A DNA stretch of 64,000 nt from an uncultured Oxalobacteraceae bacterium (GCA_903862415.1 CAIOYD010000046.1:1-64000); one strand, 5' to 3'; counted from the stretch's first letter, positions 46,765 through 55,919 are shown. Translations and numbers: made by a program. The notes: a model not told the origin generated them from the sequence alone.

Positions 46765-47922
46765 ATGAAAAATTTATTTCTGCGCGCCTTGCTTAGCCTG
46801 TGCGCCTTGACCCTGCTGACAACGGCTAACGCCCAAAGCTTACCGGCTCCGACGATCGCTGCCAAATCCTGGCTGCTGCTCGACACCACCAGCAATCAGA
46901 TTATCGCCGCCGAAAATCCCGAAATGCGCATTGAACCGGCCTCACTGACCAAAATCATGACGGCGTATCTGGTTTTTGAAGCCCTGCACGATAAAAAACT
47001 GTCGATGTCGCAAATGGTTAATGTGTCGGTCGCTGCCTGGAAAGTGGATTCCGACAGTTCAAAAATGTTTATCGATCCCAAGGTTCCTGTCTCGATCAAC
47101 GACTTGTTATATGGTCTGATTGTGCAATCAGGCAACGATGCGGCAGTGGCACTGGCTGAAGCCGTCGCGGGCAGCACCGATGCTTTTGCCGGTTTAATGA
47201 ATCGTGAAGTCGAGCGCATGGGCTTAAAAAACACCCATTTTGCCAATCCGCATGGCTTGCCCAGCCCGCAAAATTATTCCACCGCCCAGGATCTGGCACG
47301 ACTGGCCCAGCACTTGATTCTGGATTATCCGGAATACTATAAAACGTTTTATTCGACCAAAAGTTTTACCTATAACAAAATCACCCAGCCTAACCGTAAC
47401 CGGCTGTTGTGGCTCGATCCTACGGTCGACGGCATGAAAACCGGCCATACCGAAGCAGCCGGGTTTTGCCTGATTTCTTCTGCCCAGCGTCCTAATGGAA
47501 CCGGCATGCGCCGACTGGTGTCGGTGGTGCTCGGCGCCACCAGCGACCAGGTTCGTGCGCAGGAAAGTTTAAAGTTGCTTAACTGGGGCTTTTTGAATTT
47601 TGACACGGTCAAACTGTACGATAAAAACCAGGCTATCGGCACCCCGGAAATCTGGAAAGGTTCGCAATCGACTATTAAAATCGGCTTCAATGGCGACTTA
47701 TATGTGACCCTGCCCAAAGGCAGTGCGGCACGCATCAAAACCCAGCTCGAACGCAAAGATCCGCTGGTTGCACCGATTATCGTCAACAGTAAAATCGGCA
47801 GCATGAAAATGATCGTCGATGGCAAAACCGTGGCGGAATTTCCGGTGTTGGCACTCGAAACCGTCAATCAGGCCAGCATTTTCGGTCGCGCCTGGGATTC
47901 GATCCGCCTGTGGCTGAAATAA
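46765..47922 (+). CDS. dacA: D-alanyl-D-alanine carboxypeptidase (PBP5/6 type)
   Basis: A 385-residue protein from ATG 46765 with a signal peptide (residues 1-23, ANA-Q), then the penicillin-binding domain with SxxK in ASLTKIMTAYLV, SGN in VQSGNDAAVALAE and KTG in GMKTGHTEAAG, followed by the PBP5 C-terminal beta domain and an amphipathic tail (FGRAWDSIRLWLK) that anchors it to the inner membrane. It trims the terminal D-Ala from peptidoglycan stems. In many relatives dacA precedes DUF493 and lipB; here the DUF493 gene is almost 9 kb away and no lipB is seen. Confidence 0.93.
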   Translation: MKNLFLRALLSLCALTLLTTANAQSLPAPTIAAKSWLLLDTTSNQIIAAENPEMRIEPASLTKIMTAYLVFEALHDKKLSMSQMVNVSVAAWKVDSDSSKMFIDPKVPVSINDLLYGLIVQSGNDAAVALAEAVAGSTDAFAGLMNREVERMGLKNTHFANPHGLPSPQNYSTAQDLARLAQHLILDYPEYYKTFYSTKSFTYNKITQPNRNRLLWLDPTVDGMKTGHTEAAGFCLISSAQRPNGTGMRRLVSVVLGATSDQVRAQESLKLLNWGFLNFDTVKLYDKNQAIGTPEIWKGSQSTIKIGFNGDLYVTLPKGSAARIKTQLERKDPLVAPIIVNSKIGSMKMIVDGKTVAEFPVLALETVNQASIFGRAWDSIRLWLK

Positions 47923-47941
47923 AACGTTGACTCCATTTCAT

Positions 47942-47968
47942 GCAAGCGCAGATCGATTCCGCGCTTGC
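47942..47968 (+). terminator. Weak hairpin downstream of dacA
   Basis: GCAAGCGC / GCGCTTGC arms (47942-47949, 47961-47968) form a GC-rich stem just after dacA, but no clear T-run follows, so it may only weakly terminate. Confidence 0.45.
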
Positions 47969-47983
47969 CTGTGTATATATTAC

Positions 47984-48011
47984 TTGTTAATTTATATCAA
48001 TTTGATATAAT
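47984..48011 (+). promoter_or_regulatory. higBA promoter with palindromic operator
   Basis: TTGTTA (47984-47989) and TATAAT (48006-48011) are spaced 16 bp. A perfect 9-bp inverted repeat TTATATCAA-T-TTGATATAA (47992-48010) covers the spacer and most of the -10, as expected for autorepression by the antitoxin. The start codon follows only 6 nt after the -10, so the transcript would be leaderless or nearly so. Confidence 0.65.
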
Positions 48012-48017
48012 TCCAAT

Positions 48018-48320
48018 ATGCACGTCATTTCCATAAAAATGTTGCGCGAATTCTGGCGAAAACATCCGCAATCTGAAAAAGTACTGCGCGAATGGCACAC
48101 GATTGTAAAACATGTCGAGTTCAGGGATTTCAGTCATCTCAAGGAATACTTCAATTCGGCTGACTACGTGCCCCCGTATACGATCTTTGATGTAGCAGGA
48201 AACAATTATCGTGTAGTCGTCATTGTCAGATACAAATTCAAGAAAGTCTTCGTACAACACGTCATGACACATCGGGAATACGATGACTGGAACAAGCTTT
48301 ATCGGAAAGGCAAGTTGTAA
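48018..48320 (+). CDS. higB: HigB-type mRNA interferase toxin
   Basis: A 100-residue RelE/HigB-family toxin: HVISIKMLREFWRKHPQSEK at the N-terminus, the core VAGNNYRVVVIVRYKFKKVFVQHVMTH cut at 20 residues around VIVRYKFKKVFV, and HREYDDWNKL at the end. HigB cuts mRNA at the ribosome. Toxin first and antitoxin second is the higBA order. It starts directly behind the palindromic promoter and has no visible ribosome site. Confidence 0.9.
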   Translation: MHVISIKMLREFWRKHPQSEKVLREWHTIVKHVEFRDFSHLKEYFNSADYVPPYTIFDVAGNNYRVVVIVRYKFKKVFVQHVMTHREYDDWNKLYRKGKL

Positions 48321-48321
48321 C

Positions 48322-48756
48322 ATGCACAAGGCACATACTCAATTTAACATTCAGGCCATTGAGACCTCTTGGCAGGCATTCGATGCAACGGCACATCTTC
48401 GTCCTGTCCATAATGAAAATGACTATGACCGCATGGTGAAGTTGATGAACTCCCTGTTGTCTGTTGCCGGTGATGATGAAGACCATCCGCTTGCTGGTTT
48501 GCTTGATTTGGTCAGCGATTTGATTTCAAGATATGAACAGGAACATCACGCCATCGAGCCAGCAGAGCCCAAAGAAGTCTTGCGATTTTTGATGGATGCG
48601 CGCGGTCTGAAACAAGATGACCTATCTTCACTTGTTCCCCAAAGTAATCTGTCAGCTATTTTAGCTGGCAAGCGAAAAATCAGCGCCTCACTTGCTGGCA
48701 AGTTGGGTAAATTTTTCAACATCAGCCCTGCCGTATTTGTACCGGGCGAATCATAA
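48322..48756 (+). CDS. higA: HigA-type antitoxin with HTH domain
   Basis: 144 residues from ATG 48322, one base after the higB stop codon. The N-terminal half is acidic and helical (NENDYDRMVKLMNSLL, EDHPLAGLLDLV); the C-terminal half is an XRE/HTH domain (RGLKQDDLSSLVPQSNLSAI, LAGKRKISASLAGKLGKFF). It should bind HigB and repress the promoter at the palindrome. A frame starting at 48283 overlaps higB and is not preferred. Confidence 0.9.
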   Translation: MHKAHTQFNIQAIETSWQAFDATAHLRPVHNENDYDRMVKLMNSLLSVAGDDEDHPLAGLLDLVSDLISRYEQEHHAIEPAEPKEVLRFLMDARGLKQDDLSSLVPQSNLSAILAGKRKISASLAGKLGKFFNISPAVFVPGES

Positions 48757-48783
48757 TCGCTGTCCGGTCAACCTTTCTGGGCT

Positions 48784-48789
48784 TACAAT
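48784..48789 (+). promoter_or_regulatory. Promoter-like -10 (CTTACAATAGCGC)
   Basis: TACAAT with the same surroundings as at 45660, 27 nt before the lipoprotein start. Matching 12 of 13 bases to the other site. Confidence 0.35.
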
Positions 48790-48816
48790 AGCGCTTTTGC
48801 TGTCAGGACACTCCCT

Positions 48817-49344
48817 GTGCGTCATTTCATCACTCTGCTGTTAGTCAGCATTGCCATTTCAGCATGCTCACCCAAATTCGACTGGCGCGATGTTCGTGGC
48901 GGTGCAGCACCGTTTACCGTGTTGATGCCAGCCAAACCAGCCAGCATGAGCCGGGAAATTCAGCTCGGCGAGCAAAAACTGCTCATGCATATGCAGGTGA
49001 CACAGATCGATGGCGTCAGTTTTGCCGTCGGCGCCGTCAAATTACCGAACGCATCACAGGCCCAGGCCAGCATGGCCTTGATCAAACAGGCTTTAGTCAG
49101 CAATCTGAATGGCCACATTAATGAAGACACGACCACGACGGCGTCAAGCGATGGAAAACTGACTATCAATGAGGTGTTTAATGCCACCAGTCTGACTCGC
49201 AGCCCGGCTGGAGTCAGTACCGCGATGGTGGTCAGAATCGTCGCGCGTGGCGACTGGGTGTTTCAGGTACTCGTTGCCGGTCCGGAAAAAGCTCTCAACC
49301 GCGATGCCACGGATACCTTTTTAACTTCCTTTAAAGCACTCTGA
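48817..49344 (+). CDS. Small lipoprotein of unknown function
   Basis: A 175-residue protein from GTG 48817 with a lipoprotein signal (lipobox ISAC, Cys at residue 17) and a beta-rich mature part (FDWRDVRGGAAPFTVLMPAK, VMVVRIVARGDWVFQVLVAG approximated by VVRIVARGDWVFQVLVAG). It resembles the single-domain lipoproteins found next to dacA or rsmB in Burkholderiales. No known function. Confidence 0.75.
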   Translation: MRHFITLLLVSIAISACSPKFDWRDVRGGAAPFTVLMPAKPASMSREIQLGEQKLLMHMQVTQIDGVSFAVGAVKLPNASQAQASMALIKQALVSNLNGHINEDTTTTASSDGKLTINEVFNATSLTRSPAGVSTAMVVRIVARGDWVFQVLVAGPEKALNRDATDTFLTSFKAL

Positions 49345-49460
49345 CTCTGCCGGTCGGCTGAAATGGCGACCGGAATGATTTATATTTGAATTTTTTATTG
49401 GGGTGTGCAACACTCTCTTTCACTTTTGTTTAACCTTTCGCTCAGTCCAGAAAGACTTCC

Positions 49461-49802
49461 ATGCTAATTACGTTTAAATCCAAAGCCACCGCGGATATCG
49501 TCATGTATAAAGAACATGCACAACGTATTTTAGAATTATTGGATAAAGACATCGATCGTGGCATTATTGTCCAGAACGATATGGCACAGGCTGTGGCGAC
49601 CATTGAAGCTGCCGTAGCTGACAGCAAAACCCACTCGGTTTCCGGTCTGGTACAACACGACATCAAGGAACATGCCAACAACGACGAAGATCACGATCAT
49701 GCTCCGATCGAAGAGATAACGTTTGCCACCCGGGCCTTTCCTTTGCTGGAAATGTTACGCGCTGCGCGGCATCAGGGTTGTGACGTTGTCTGGGGAGTGT
49801 AA
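49461..49802 (+). CDS. DUF1840 family protein
   Basis: A 113-residue cytosolic protein: MLITFKSKATADIVMYKEHA, then LLDKDIDRGIIVQNDMAQAV, an acidic His-rich stretch (NNDEDHDHAP) and ITFATRAFPLLEMLRAA. This matches DUF1840, limited to betaproteobacteria and relatives, with no known function. Its stop overlaps the next start (TAATG), so it is coupled to the hydrolase. Confidence 0.85.
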   Translation: MLITFKSKATADIVMYKEHAQRILELLDKDIDRGIIVQNDMAQAVATIEAAVADSKTHSVSGLVQHDIKEHANNDEDHDHAPIEEITFATRAFPLLEMLRAARHQGCDVVWGV

Positions 49803-50665
49803 TGTCTGGCGCCGTATTGACTCCAACCACCCTGGTTGCACATGAATCACGCTTTCCGCTCGCCGATGGCAATGAATTGTTTATCCGTGACTGGCTCATC
49901 GAAGCTGAAACAGCGCCATGCATCGTTATCATGCACGGACTGGGTGAACACTGCGGACGCTATTTGCCGGTAGCCGCGCTGTTACATCGCAACGGTTTTT
50001 CTGTACGTACTTATGATCATCGCGGGCATGGCCAATCAAGTGGCTCGCGTGGCGATATCCCCGAGGCACTCACATTGGTGCATGATGCCGAATTATTGAT
50101 AGGAGATTTTGCCCGGCGCTGCAAAACACGGCCACTGTTATTAGGTCACAGCATGGGTGGATTGTTTGCTGCCCGGATTGCCACCGAAGGAAAAATCCCG
50201 CTTTCCGGCCTGATACTGTCGTCACCGGCATTGGCGCTGCGCCTGTCGGGGTTAGACAAATTGCTGCTGAAAGTAATGGGCGCGATCGCACCGCATTTTG
50301 CCATTGCCAACGGTCTGAAAACCACGTGGCTGTCACATGACCCGGAGGTGGTGCGCGCCTATGAAAATGATCCGCTGGTACATAATAAAATTACTGCCAG
50401 CTTACTGAATGGCATGTTGGCAGCGATTGAGTATGCGCAAAATCATGCGCCTGTGCTGATCATTCCGACACTGTTGCTGGTGGCAGAAAACGATAAGCTG
50501 ATTGATCCGCAGGGCAGCCGGGATTTTCATGCCAGCCTGCCGGTCAATATCAGCAGCGCCCATTTTTATGCCGATTTATATCACGAAATTTTTAACGAAG
50601 CCGACGCCACACAGGTATTTGCCGATCTGCAGAACTGGCTGGCGGCGCGCCAGTTCAGTTGCTAA
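49802..50665 (+). CDS. Alpha/beta hydrolase, monoacylglycerol lipase / lysophospholipase type
   Basis: A 287-residue hydrolase with the full set of its group: oxyanion loop IVIMHGLGEHCGRY, DHRGHGQSSGSRG, nucleophile GHSMGGLFAARIA, Asp in LLVAENDKLIDP and His in DLYHEIFNEAD. Close in form to monoacylglycerol lipases (PldB-like). Substrate not known. Coupled to DUF1840 and 39 nt before rsmB. Confidence 0.88.
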   Translation: MSGAVLTPTTLVAHESRFPLADGNELFIRDWLIEAETAPCIVIMHGLGEHCGRYLPVAALLHRNGFSVRTYDHRGHGQSSGSRGDIPEALTLVHDAELLIGDFARRCKTRPLLLGHSMGGLFAARIATEGKIPLSGLILSSPALALRLSGLDKLLLKVMGAIAPHFAIANGLKTTWLSHDPEVVRAYENDPLVHNKITASLLNGMLAAIEYAQNHAPVLIIPTLLLVAENDKLIDPQGSRDFHASLPVNISSAHFYADLYHEIFNEADATQVFADLQNWLAARQFSC

Positions 50666-50704
50666 AACCCATCATCACACGGCCAAGTTTTCACCAGGAA
50701 CAGC

Positions 50705-52060
50705 ATGTCAAAAACCATCACCAAGCCGACGAAGTTTCCAACGGTCGCTCCGCTGCTAGCATCGCTGGCGTTAAAAAGCGACTCGCTGTCCTACAGCCTC
50801 ATCGGCGCTGCCCAAGCCATTGCCCTGGTCTTGAATGGACTGGCATTACCACAGGCGTTAAACCGGATTTTTACCGACTCCAACGTCAGCCCAGCGCAAC
50901 GCGGTGCGATTCAGGATCTGTCTTATCGCAGCATGCGCCAGAGCGGCCGGGTTGATGCACTGATCGCGGCCATGACCAGCAAAGCACCGGAACCTGCCTT
51001 GCTCTACAGTCTGCTGTGCTGCGCGCTGGCACTGATTGTCGAAGAAGACGAATCCCAACATCCTTACCCGGCCTTCACCGTTGTCGATCAGGCCGTCAAT
51101 GCGGCCGCGGCCCATCCAGATATGGCGCACGCCAAAAACATGGTCAACGCGCTGCTGCGGCGTTTTTTACGCGAACGTGCCGTTTTGTTGGCCGCCGCAA
51201 TGAAATTACCGGCCGCACGCTGGAATTATCCATCCTGGTGGATCGATGCCTGCAAAGCCGCTTATCCTCAACAATGGCAGGCAATTTTAGCGGCTGGTAA
51301 TTTAACGCCACCGCTGACCTTACGCATCAACCAGCGGAAAACCTCCATGCCTGCTTATCTGGCCTTGTTGCAGGAGCAGGGCATACAGGCGAGCGCCATC
51401 GGCAGCTTCGCGGTCCGCTTGGCTCAGCCAGTACCGGTACAGCAGATTCCCGGCTTTATGGAGGGTCTGGTGTCGGTGCAGGATGCCGCCGCCCAACTGG
51501 CAGCACCTTTGCTCGGTCTTGAAGATGGCATGCGGGTACTTGATGCCTGTGCGGCTCCGGGCGGCAAAACCGGTCATTTGCTCGAAAGCGCCAGCATTAC
51601 CCTGACCGCGCTCGACTCTGATCCCAAACGGATGGTCAAAATTACTGAAAACCTGCAGCGTTTGCAGTTAAATGCACAACTCTTGGTAGGCGACGCCAGC
51701 AAAGCCGACTGGTGGGATGGTGAGCTGTTTGACCGGATTGTGGCCGATGTCCCCTGTACCGCTTCCGGTATTATTCGCCGTCATCCGGACATCCGCTGGT
51801 TACGGCGCAAAGTTGATTCTGCGCAACTTGCCACACTTTCCGGCCGAATTCTCGACAATCTTTGGTCGATGCTCAAGCCCGGTGGTAAATTATTACTTGT
51901 TACCTGTTCGATCTGGCCGCAGGAATCGGAAGCACAGGCAGCTGCGTTTGCGCACCGCCATGGCGCCCGTCGACTCGCAGCACCAGGACAGCTGCTGCCG
52001 ATGGCCAGCGCTGAGCAGGATCACGACGGATTGTTTTATGCCTTGTTTGAAAAGACGTAG
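50705..52060 (+). CDS. rsmB: 16S rRNA (cytosine(967)-C5)-methyltransferase RsmB
   Basis: The 451-residue enzyme has an N-terminal NusB-like RNA-binding domain (about 25-190, ending with MVNALLRRFLRER) and a C-terminal SAM-dependent methyltransferase domain: DACAAPGGKTGHLLE (SAM), ADVPCTASGIIRRHPDIRW (the PC motif) and LLLVTCSIWPQESEAQ with the catalytic Cys. Methylates C967 of 16S rRNA. First gene of a conserved rsmB-DUF4390-kinase-regulator run. Confidence 0.94.
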   Translation: MSKTITKPTKFPTVAPLLASLALKSDSLSYSLIGAAQAIALVLNGLALPQALNRIFTDSNVSPAQRGAIQDLSYRSMRQSGRVDALIAAMTSKAPEPALLYSLLCCALALIVEEDESQHPYPAFTVVDQAVNAAAAHPDMAHAKNMVNALLRRFLRERAVLLAAAMKLPAARWNYPSWWIDACKAAYPQQWQAILAAGNLTPPLTLRINQRKTSMPAYLALLQEQGIQASAIGSFAVRLAQPVPVQQIPGFMEGLVSVQDAAAQLAAPLLGLEDGMRVLDACAAPGGKTGHLLESASITLTALDSDPKRMVKITENLQRLQLNAQLLVGDASKADWWDGELFDRIVADVPCTASGIIRRHPDIRWLRRKVDSAQLATLSGRILDNLWSMLKPGGKLLLVTCSIWPQESEAQAAAFAHRHGARRLAAPGQLLPMASAEQDHDGLFYALFEKT

Positions 52061-52082
52061 GACATGTTAACAAATTTTTTTA

Positions 52083-52673
52083 ATGCAGCCTGACCGGATA
52101 CCCATGGCACGGATTGTTCATTGCTTACTGCTGCTGTTGTTTAGCTGCCTGCTGTGCTGGCAGCCGCAGGCGCACGCCGGCAGTATTGACATTTCCTATG
52201 CCCGGATCGAATCCAGCGATGATGGTTACCGCCTTGCTGCGAGCTTTAATTTTGAATTAAGCCGCGATCTGGAAAACACCCTGACCAGTGGTATCCCACT
52301 GTATTTTACGACCGAAGTGGAAATCACCCACCCGCGCTGGTACTGGTTTGATGAAAAAACCATCGTCAGCGATCAGACCGTGCGTATTTCTTATAATGTG
52401 CTCACGCGCCAGTACCGAGCTTCGGTGAATGGCAGTTTTTCACAAAACTATAAAGATCTCGATGACGCACTGGCTTTAGTGCGCCACCCGAGTCGCTGGA
52501 TCATCGCTGAAAAATCCAGTCTTTCGCACGGTGCAATCTATAACGTGGCCATCCGCAGTCGGCTCGATACCAGCCAGTTGCCCAAGCCGCTGCAATTCAA
52601 TGCCCTCAATAACAGTGACTGGCGGCTGGCTTCCGAATGGAAGCGGATGACCTTTAAGGCGGATGATAAGTGA
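52083..52673 (+). CDS. DUF4390 family exported protein
   Basis: A 196-residue protein with a signal peptide (hydrophobic LLLLLFSCLLCWQPQAHA-G) and a conserved core (ISYARIESSDDGYRLAASF, ITHPRWYWFDEKTI, SYNVLTRQYRAS). DUF4390 lies between rsmB and the NtrY-like kinase in betaproteobacteria; it may be a periplasmic partner of that kinase, which is inferred from linkage. ATG 52083 or 52104 are both possible. Confidence 0.85.
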   Translation: MQPDRIPMARIVHCLLLLLFSCLLCWQPQAHAGSIDISYARIESSDDGYRLAASFNFELSRDLENTLTSGIPLYFTTEVEITHPRWYWFDEKTIVSDQTVRISYNVLTRQYRASVNGSFSQNYKDLDDALALVRHPSRWIIAEKSSLSHGAIYNVAIRSRLDTSQLPKPLQFNALNNSDWRLASEWKRMTFKADDK

Positions 52674-54976
52674 CGCGTCTTTTACGGTATCTGTTTGTTG
52701 TCGGTACAGCCATTGCAGGAATTTTCCTGTTCTTTATCGCTTCCCTGTCTGATCAGGCAGCGGTGTTTGAAAAAAATTATATCTGGCTGTTTGCACTGAA
52801 TACTCTGGTTGCGATTGCCTTGCTGGGTCTGATTGTGCTGTTGCTCATGCGCTTGTACCGGCGCTATCAGGAAAAAGAATTCGGCACCCGCCTGCTGACC
52901 AGACTGGTGGTGTTATTTGCCACCCTTGCCATTGTCCCGGGTGCGCTGATTTATGCCGTGTCGATTCAGTTTGTCTCGCGTTCGATTGAATCCGGTTTTG
53001 ATGAACGGGTGGAACAGGCCATCAATGCGGGCTTAAATCTCGGACGCAGCGCGCTGGATAATTCGCTCTCGGATTTATCGGTACGCGCACACCGGACTGC
53101 TCAGGAACTGGCCGATTTATCCGGCTCTGGTCGGGTGATCAGGTTATCGCATCTGTTCGAACAAAGTCAGCAACTTGAAGCGACTCTGGTGAGTAACAAA
53201 GGCTTTTTGGTGAGTAACACCGGTGGTCAAATGACCTCGATGTTACCGGACCTGCCAACTCCGGCGATGTTGCGTCAGGCCAGAAACAGTCGCGAATATG
53301 CTGACTATGAAGGCGGCAATGAAGCCAGCACAGACAATGAGGGCATGCCGCTGTCCGGCAACAAGTCCGGCATCCGCCTGCGCGTGGTGGTCTTGATTCC
53401 GAATAATCAGGACAGTTTTTTACTGCACGATGAGCCGCAATTTTTACAGCTGCTGCAACCGATACCGGAATCGATTCGCACCAATACCGACACGCTGGCC
53501 GCAGCCAATATCAAGTATCAGGAACTCGCTGCCGGGCGCACCAGTCTGCGTAAAATTTATATCGCCACCTTGACTCTGACGTTATTGCTGGCCATCTTTG
53601 CTTCGATAGTGAGTGCTTTTTTGCTCGCTACCGATCTGATCAAACCTATCCTGTTGCTCGCTGAAGGCACCAAGGCTGTGGCCGAAGGCAACTTATCTCC
53701 GCGACCCATTATTGCCAGCAGTGATGAACTCGGCAGTCTGACCAAATCCTTTAACATCATGACGCATCAGTTATTTGATGCCCGTTCGACGGTAGAAAAA
53801 AACCGCAGCGAACTGCAAAATGCCAAAGCCTATCTGGAATCGGTGTTGGGCAATATGTCTGCCGGGGTAATGGTGCTGGACCGGAGTTTTCAGCTCATTA
53901 CCTGCAATCATTCGGTCGAGAGGATTTTGCAGCAACCGGTAGAAAATTACATTGGTCAGTCACTCGCCGATATCCCCGGCCTGTCGGCCTTTGCGCATGC
54001 GATCGCCAAAGCGTTTTCTGAACAGAATGCCCGGTCGGCCGCTGGCGACAGCACCAACGATCACTGGCAACAGCAAATTGAATTGCCACGCCAGCTGCCT
54101 GAGGGTGAAGCCGATAAACCCGATTTTGGCGACAATGCCACCAGTAATCAAACCATTACCCTGCTGGCTCGCGGTTCGCATTTGCCGGTGTCGTCTGGTA
54201 CCGGCAATGTGGTGGTGTTCGATGATATTACCAACATCATTTCAGCCCAGCGTTCCATTGCCTGGGGCGAAGTGGGCCGACGTCTGGCGCATGAAATCAA
54301 AAACCCGCTGACACCGATTCAACTCTCGGCCGAACGGCTGCAGATGAAGTTACAGGATAAATTATCTGAAGTTGATGCCGCCATTCTGACCAAAAGCACC
54401 ACCACCATCGTCAATCAGGTCAGTTCCATGAAACGCATGGTGGATGATTTCCGTGACTATGCCCGCACCCCGCCTGCCATGCTCACGCCGCTCAATCTGA
54501 ATGGCCTCATTGATGAAGTGATGAATTTATACATTGGCAGCGATGGCGCAAATATTTTCCATATGAAACTATCCTCCGATTTGCCAACCATCATGGGGGA
54601 TGCGACCCAGCTGCGCCAGGTCATCCACAATCTTTTGCAAAATGCCCAGGATTCGGTACAGGAACAGCACGGCAATGCCCCAACCGGACGGATAGACGTG
54701 ATTACCGAAGTAGTACATTACGATAATTCCGAAGGACAAACGCAAAGTGCAGCAAGTTTGTCTATTATCGATAACGGTGTCGGTTTTAGCAGTAAAATTT
54801 TGGCACGTGCTTTCGAACCGTATGCCACGTCCAAACCGCGCGGAACCGGTTTAGGATTGGCTGTGGTGAAGAAAATTCTGGAAGAACACGGCGGACGGGT
54901 AGATATAAAAAATAGAACTGATGGAAATGGTGCAAAAGTAGCGATTTTACTGTTAAAGTTAGCACCTAATATTTGA
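52670..54976 (+). CDS. NtrY-like sensor histidine kinase
   Basis: A 768-residue membrane kinase starting at GTG 52670 (4-nt overlap with DUF4390). It has N-terminal membrane segments (about 5-60 and 85-110), a periplasmic part, a further segment near 295-320, a HAMP domain (LLAEGTKAVAEGNLSPRPI), a PAS domain (VLGNMSAGVMVLDRSFQ), HisKA with His541 in AHEIKNPLTPIQLSAERL, and an ATPase domain (HNLLQNAQDSVQE, IDNGVGFS, GTGLGLAVVKKILEEHGG). This is the NtrY layout. It should phosphorylate the downstream regulator; the signal is unknown, perhaps nitrogen-related or redox. Confidence 0.92.
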   Translation: MTRLLRYLFVVGTAIAGIFLFFIASLSDQAAVFEKNYIWLFALNTLVAIALLGLIVLLLMRLYRRYQEKEFGTRLLTRLVVLFATLAIVPGALIYAVSIQFVSRSIESGFDERVEQAINAGLNLGRSALDNSLSDLSVRAHRTAQELADLSGSGRVIRLSHLFEQSQQLEATLVSNKGFLVSNTGGQMTSMLPDLPTPAMLRQARNSREYADYEGGNEASTDNEGMPLSGNKSGIRLRVVVLIPNNQDSFLLHDEPQFLQLLQPIPESIRTNTDTLAAANIKYQELAAGRTSLRKIYIATLTLTLLLAIFASIVSAFLLATDLIKPILLLAEGTKAVAEGNLSPRPIIASSDELGSLTKSFNIMTHQLFDARSTVEKNRSELQNAKAYLESVLGNMSAGVMVLDRSFQLITCNHSVERILQQPVENYIGQSLADIPGLSAFAHAIAKAFSEQNARSAAGDSTNDHWQQQIELPRQLPEGEADKPDFGDNATSNQTITLLARGSHLPVSSGTGNVVVFDDITNIISAQRSIAWGEVGRRLAHEIKNPLTPIQLSAERLQMKLQDKLSEVDAAILTKSTTTIVNQVSSMKRMVDDFRDYARTPPAMLTPLNLNGLIDEVMNLYIGSDGANIFHMKLSSDLPTIMGDATQLRQVIHNLLQNAQDSVQEQHGNAPTGRIDVITEVVHYDNSEGQTQSAASLSIIDNGVGFSSKILARAFEPYATSKPRGTGLGLAVVKKILEEHGGRVDIKNRTDGNGAKVAILLLKLAPNI

Positions 54977-55162
54977 TAATCCTGCCAGAAGTCTGGGTGG
55001 CAGAACGGGTCGAAGCAAAATGGGTCAAAAAGAAATGCACTGGCTTGGATAACAATACTAACCAAAGCGGATTTTTTTCCCTGATTGCAGCCGATTCGCT
55101 CTGACGCTCAGTGCTCTAGGTACAGGTTCCAGGGACAAGACTGAAAATGAAAGGCAACAAAA

Positions 55163-55885
55163 ATGGCAAATATTCTCGTCGTTGATGATGAAATGGGAAT
55201 ACGTGAATTGCTCTCGGAAATTTTGGGAGATGAAGGTCATGTTGTGCAATCGGCTGAGAATGCCCAGCAGGCCAGAGAGTTACGCTCTTTGTCCCGTCCT
55301 GATTTAGTCTTGCTCGATATCTGGATGCCTGACACCGATGGGGTCACCCTGCTCAAAGAATGGCAGCGCGATGGTTTGCTGACCATGCCGGTGATTATGA
55401 TGTCCGGTCATGCCACCATCGACACCGCGGTTGAAGCCACCCGTATCGGAGCACTCAATTTCCTGGAAAAACCGATTTCCATGCAAAAACTGCTCAAAGC
55501 AGTTCAGCAAGGCTTATCCAAAACGGTCGAACCAGTGCGCGGTGCCGTGCCGCTGCGTATGCCGGTCGCGTCAGAGGCGCACAACTACGGCAGTGCTGCC
55601 CAACCCGCACGCACAGGTACCCACCATCTGCTGGGTGCCACCTTTGATTCCCGACTTACCCCGGCACCTATGCCGGCCAACCCGCTGGCACAATTTTCTT
55701 TCGATCTGCCGCTGCGCGAAGCGCGTGATTCGTTTGAACGGATTTATTTCGAATACCATTTACAGCGCGAAGGCGGCAGCATGACCCGCGTGGCCGAACG
55801 CACCGGACTCGAACGCACCCACCTGTATCGCAAGTTAAAGCAGCTGGGCGTGGAATCACTCAAATCTTCCAAGCGGCATGAATGA
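55163..55885 (+). CDS. Response regulator with Fis-type HTH and no AAA+ domain (NtrX-like, short)
   Basis: 240 residues. The receiver domain has the phospho-Asp at 52 (LVLLDIWMPDTDG), the Ser of the switch at 81 (MMSGHATID) and Lys103 (FLEKPIS). A Pro/Ala-rich linker follows and then a Fis-type HTH (MTRVAERTGLERTHLYRKLKQLG). The sigma-54-activating AAA+ domain of full NtrX is absent, so this should act as an ordinary DNA-binding regulator. It lies about 190 nt after the kinase gene, with which it should pair. Confidence 0.9.
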   Translation: MANILVVDDEMGIRELLSEILGDEGHVVQSAENAQQARELRSLSRPDLVLLDIWMPDTDGVTLLKEWQRDGLLTMPVIMMSGHATIDTAVEATRIGALNFLEKPISMQKLLKAVQQGLSKTVEPVRGAVPLRMPVASEAHNYGSAAQPARTGTHHLLGATFDSRLTPAPMPANPLAQFSFDLPLREARDSFERIYFEYHLQREGGSMTRVAERTGLERTHLYRKLKQLGVESLKSSKRHE

Positions 55886-55919
55886 GGTTTGGTTTAACCA
55901 TTTTTAGTGCTTGTTTCTC

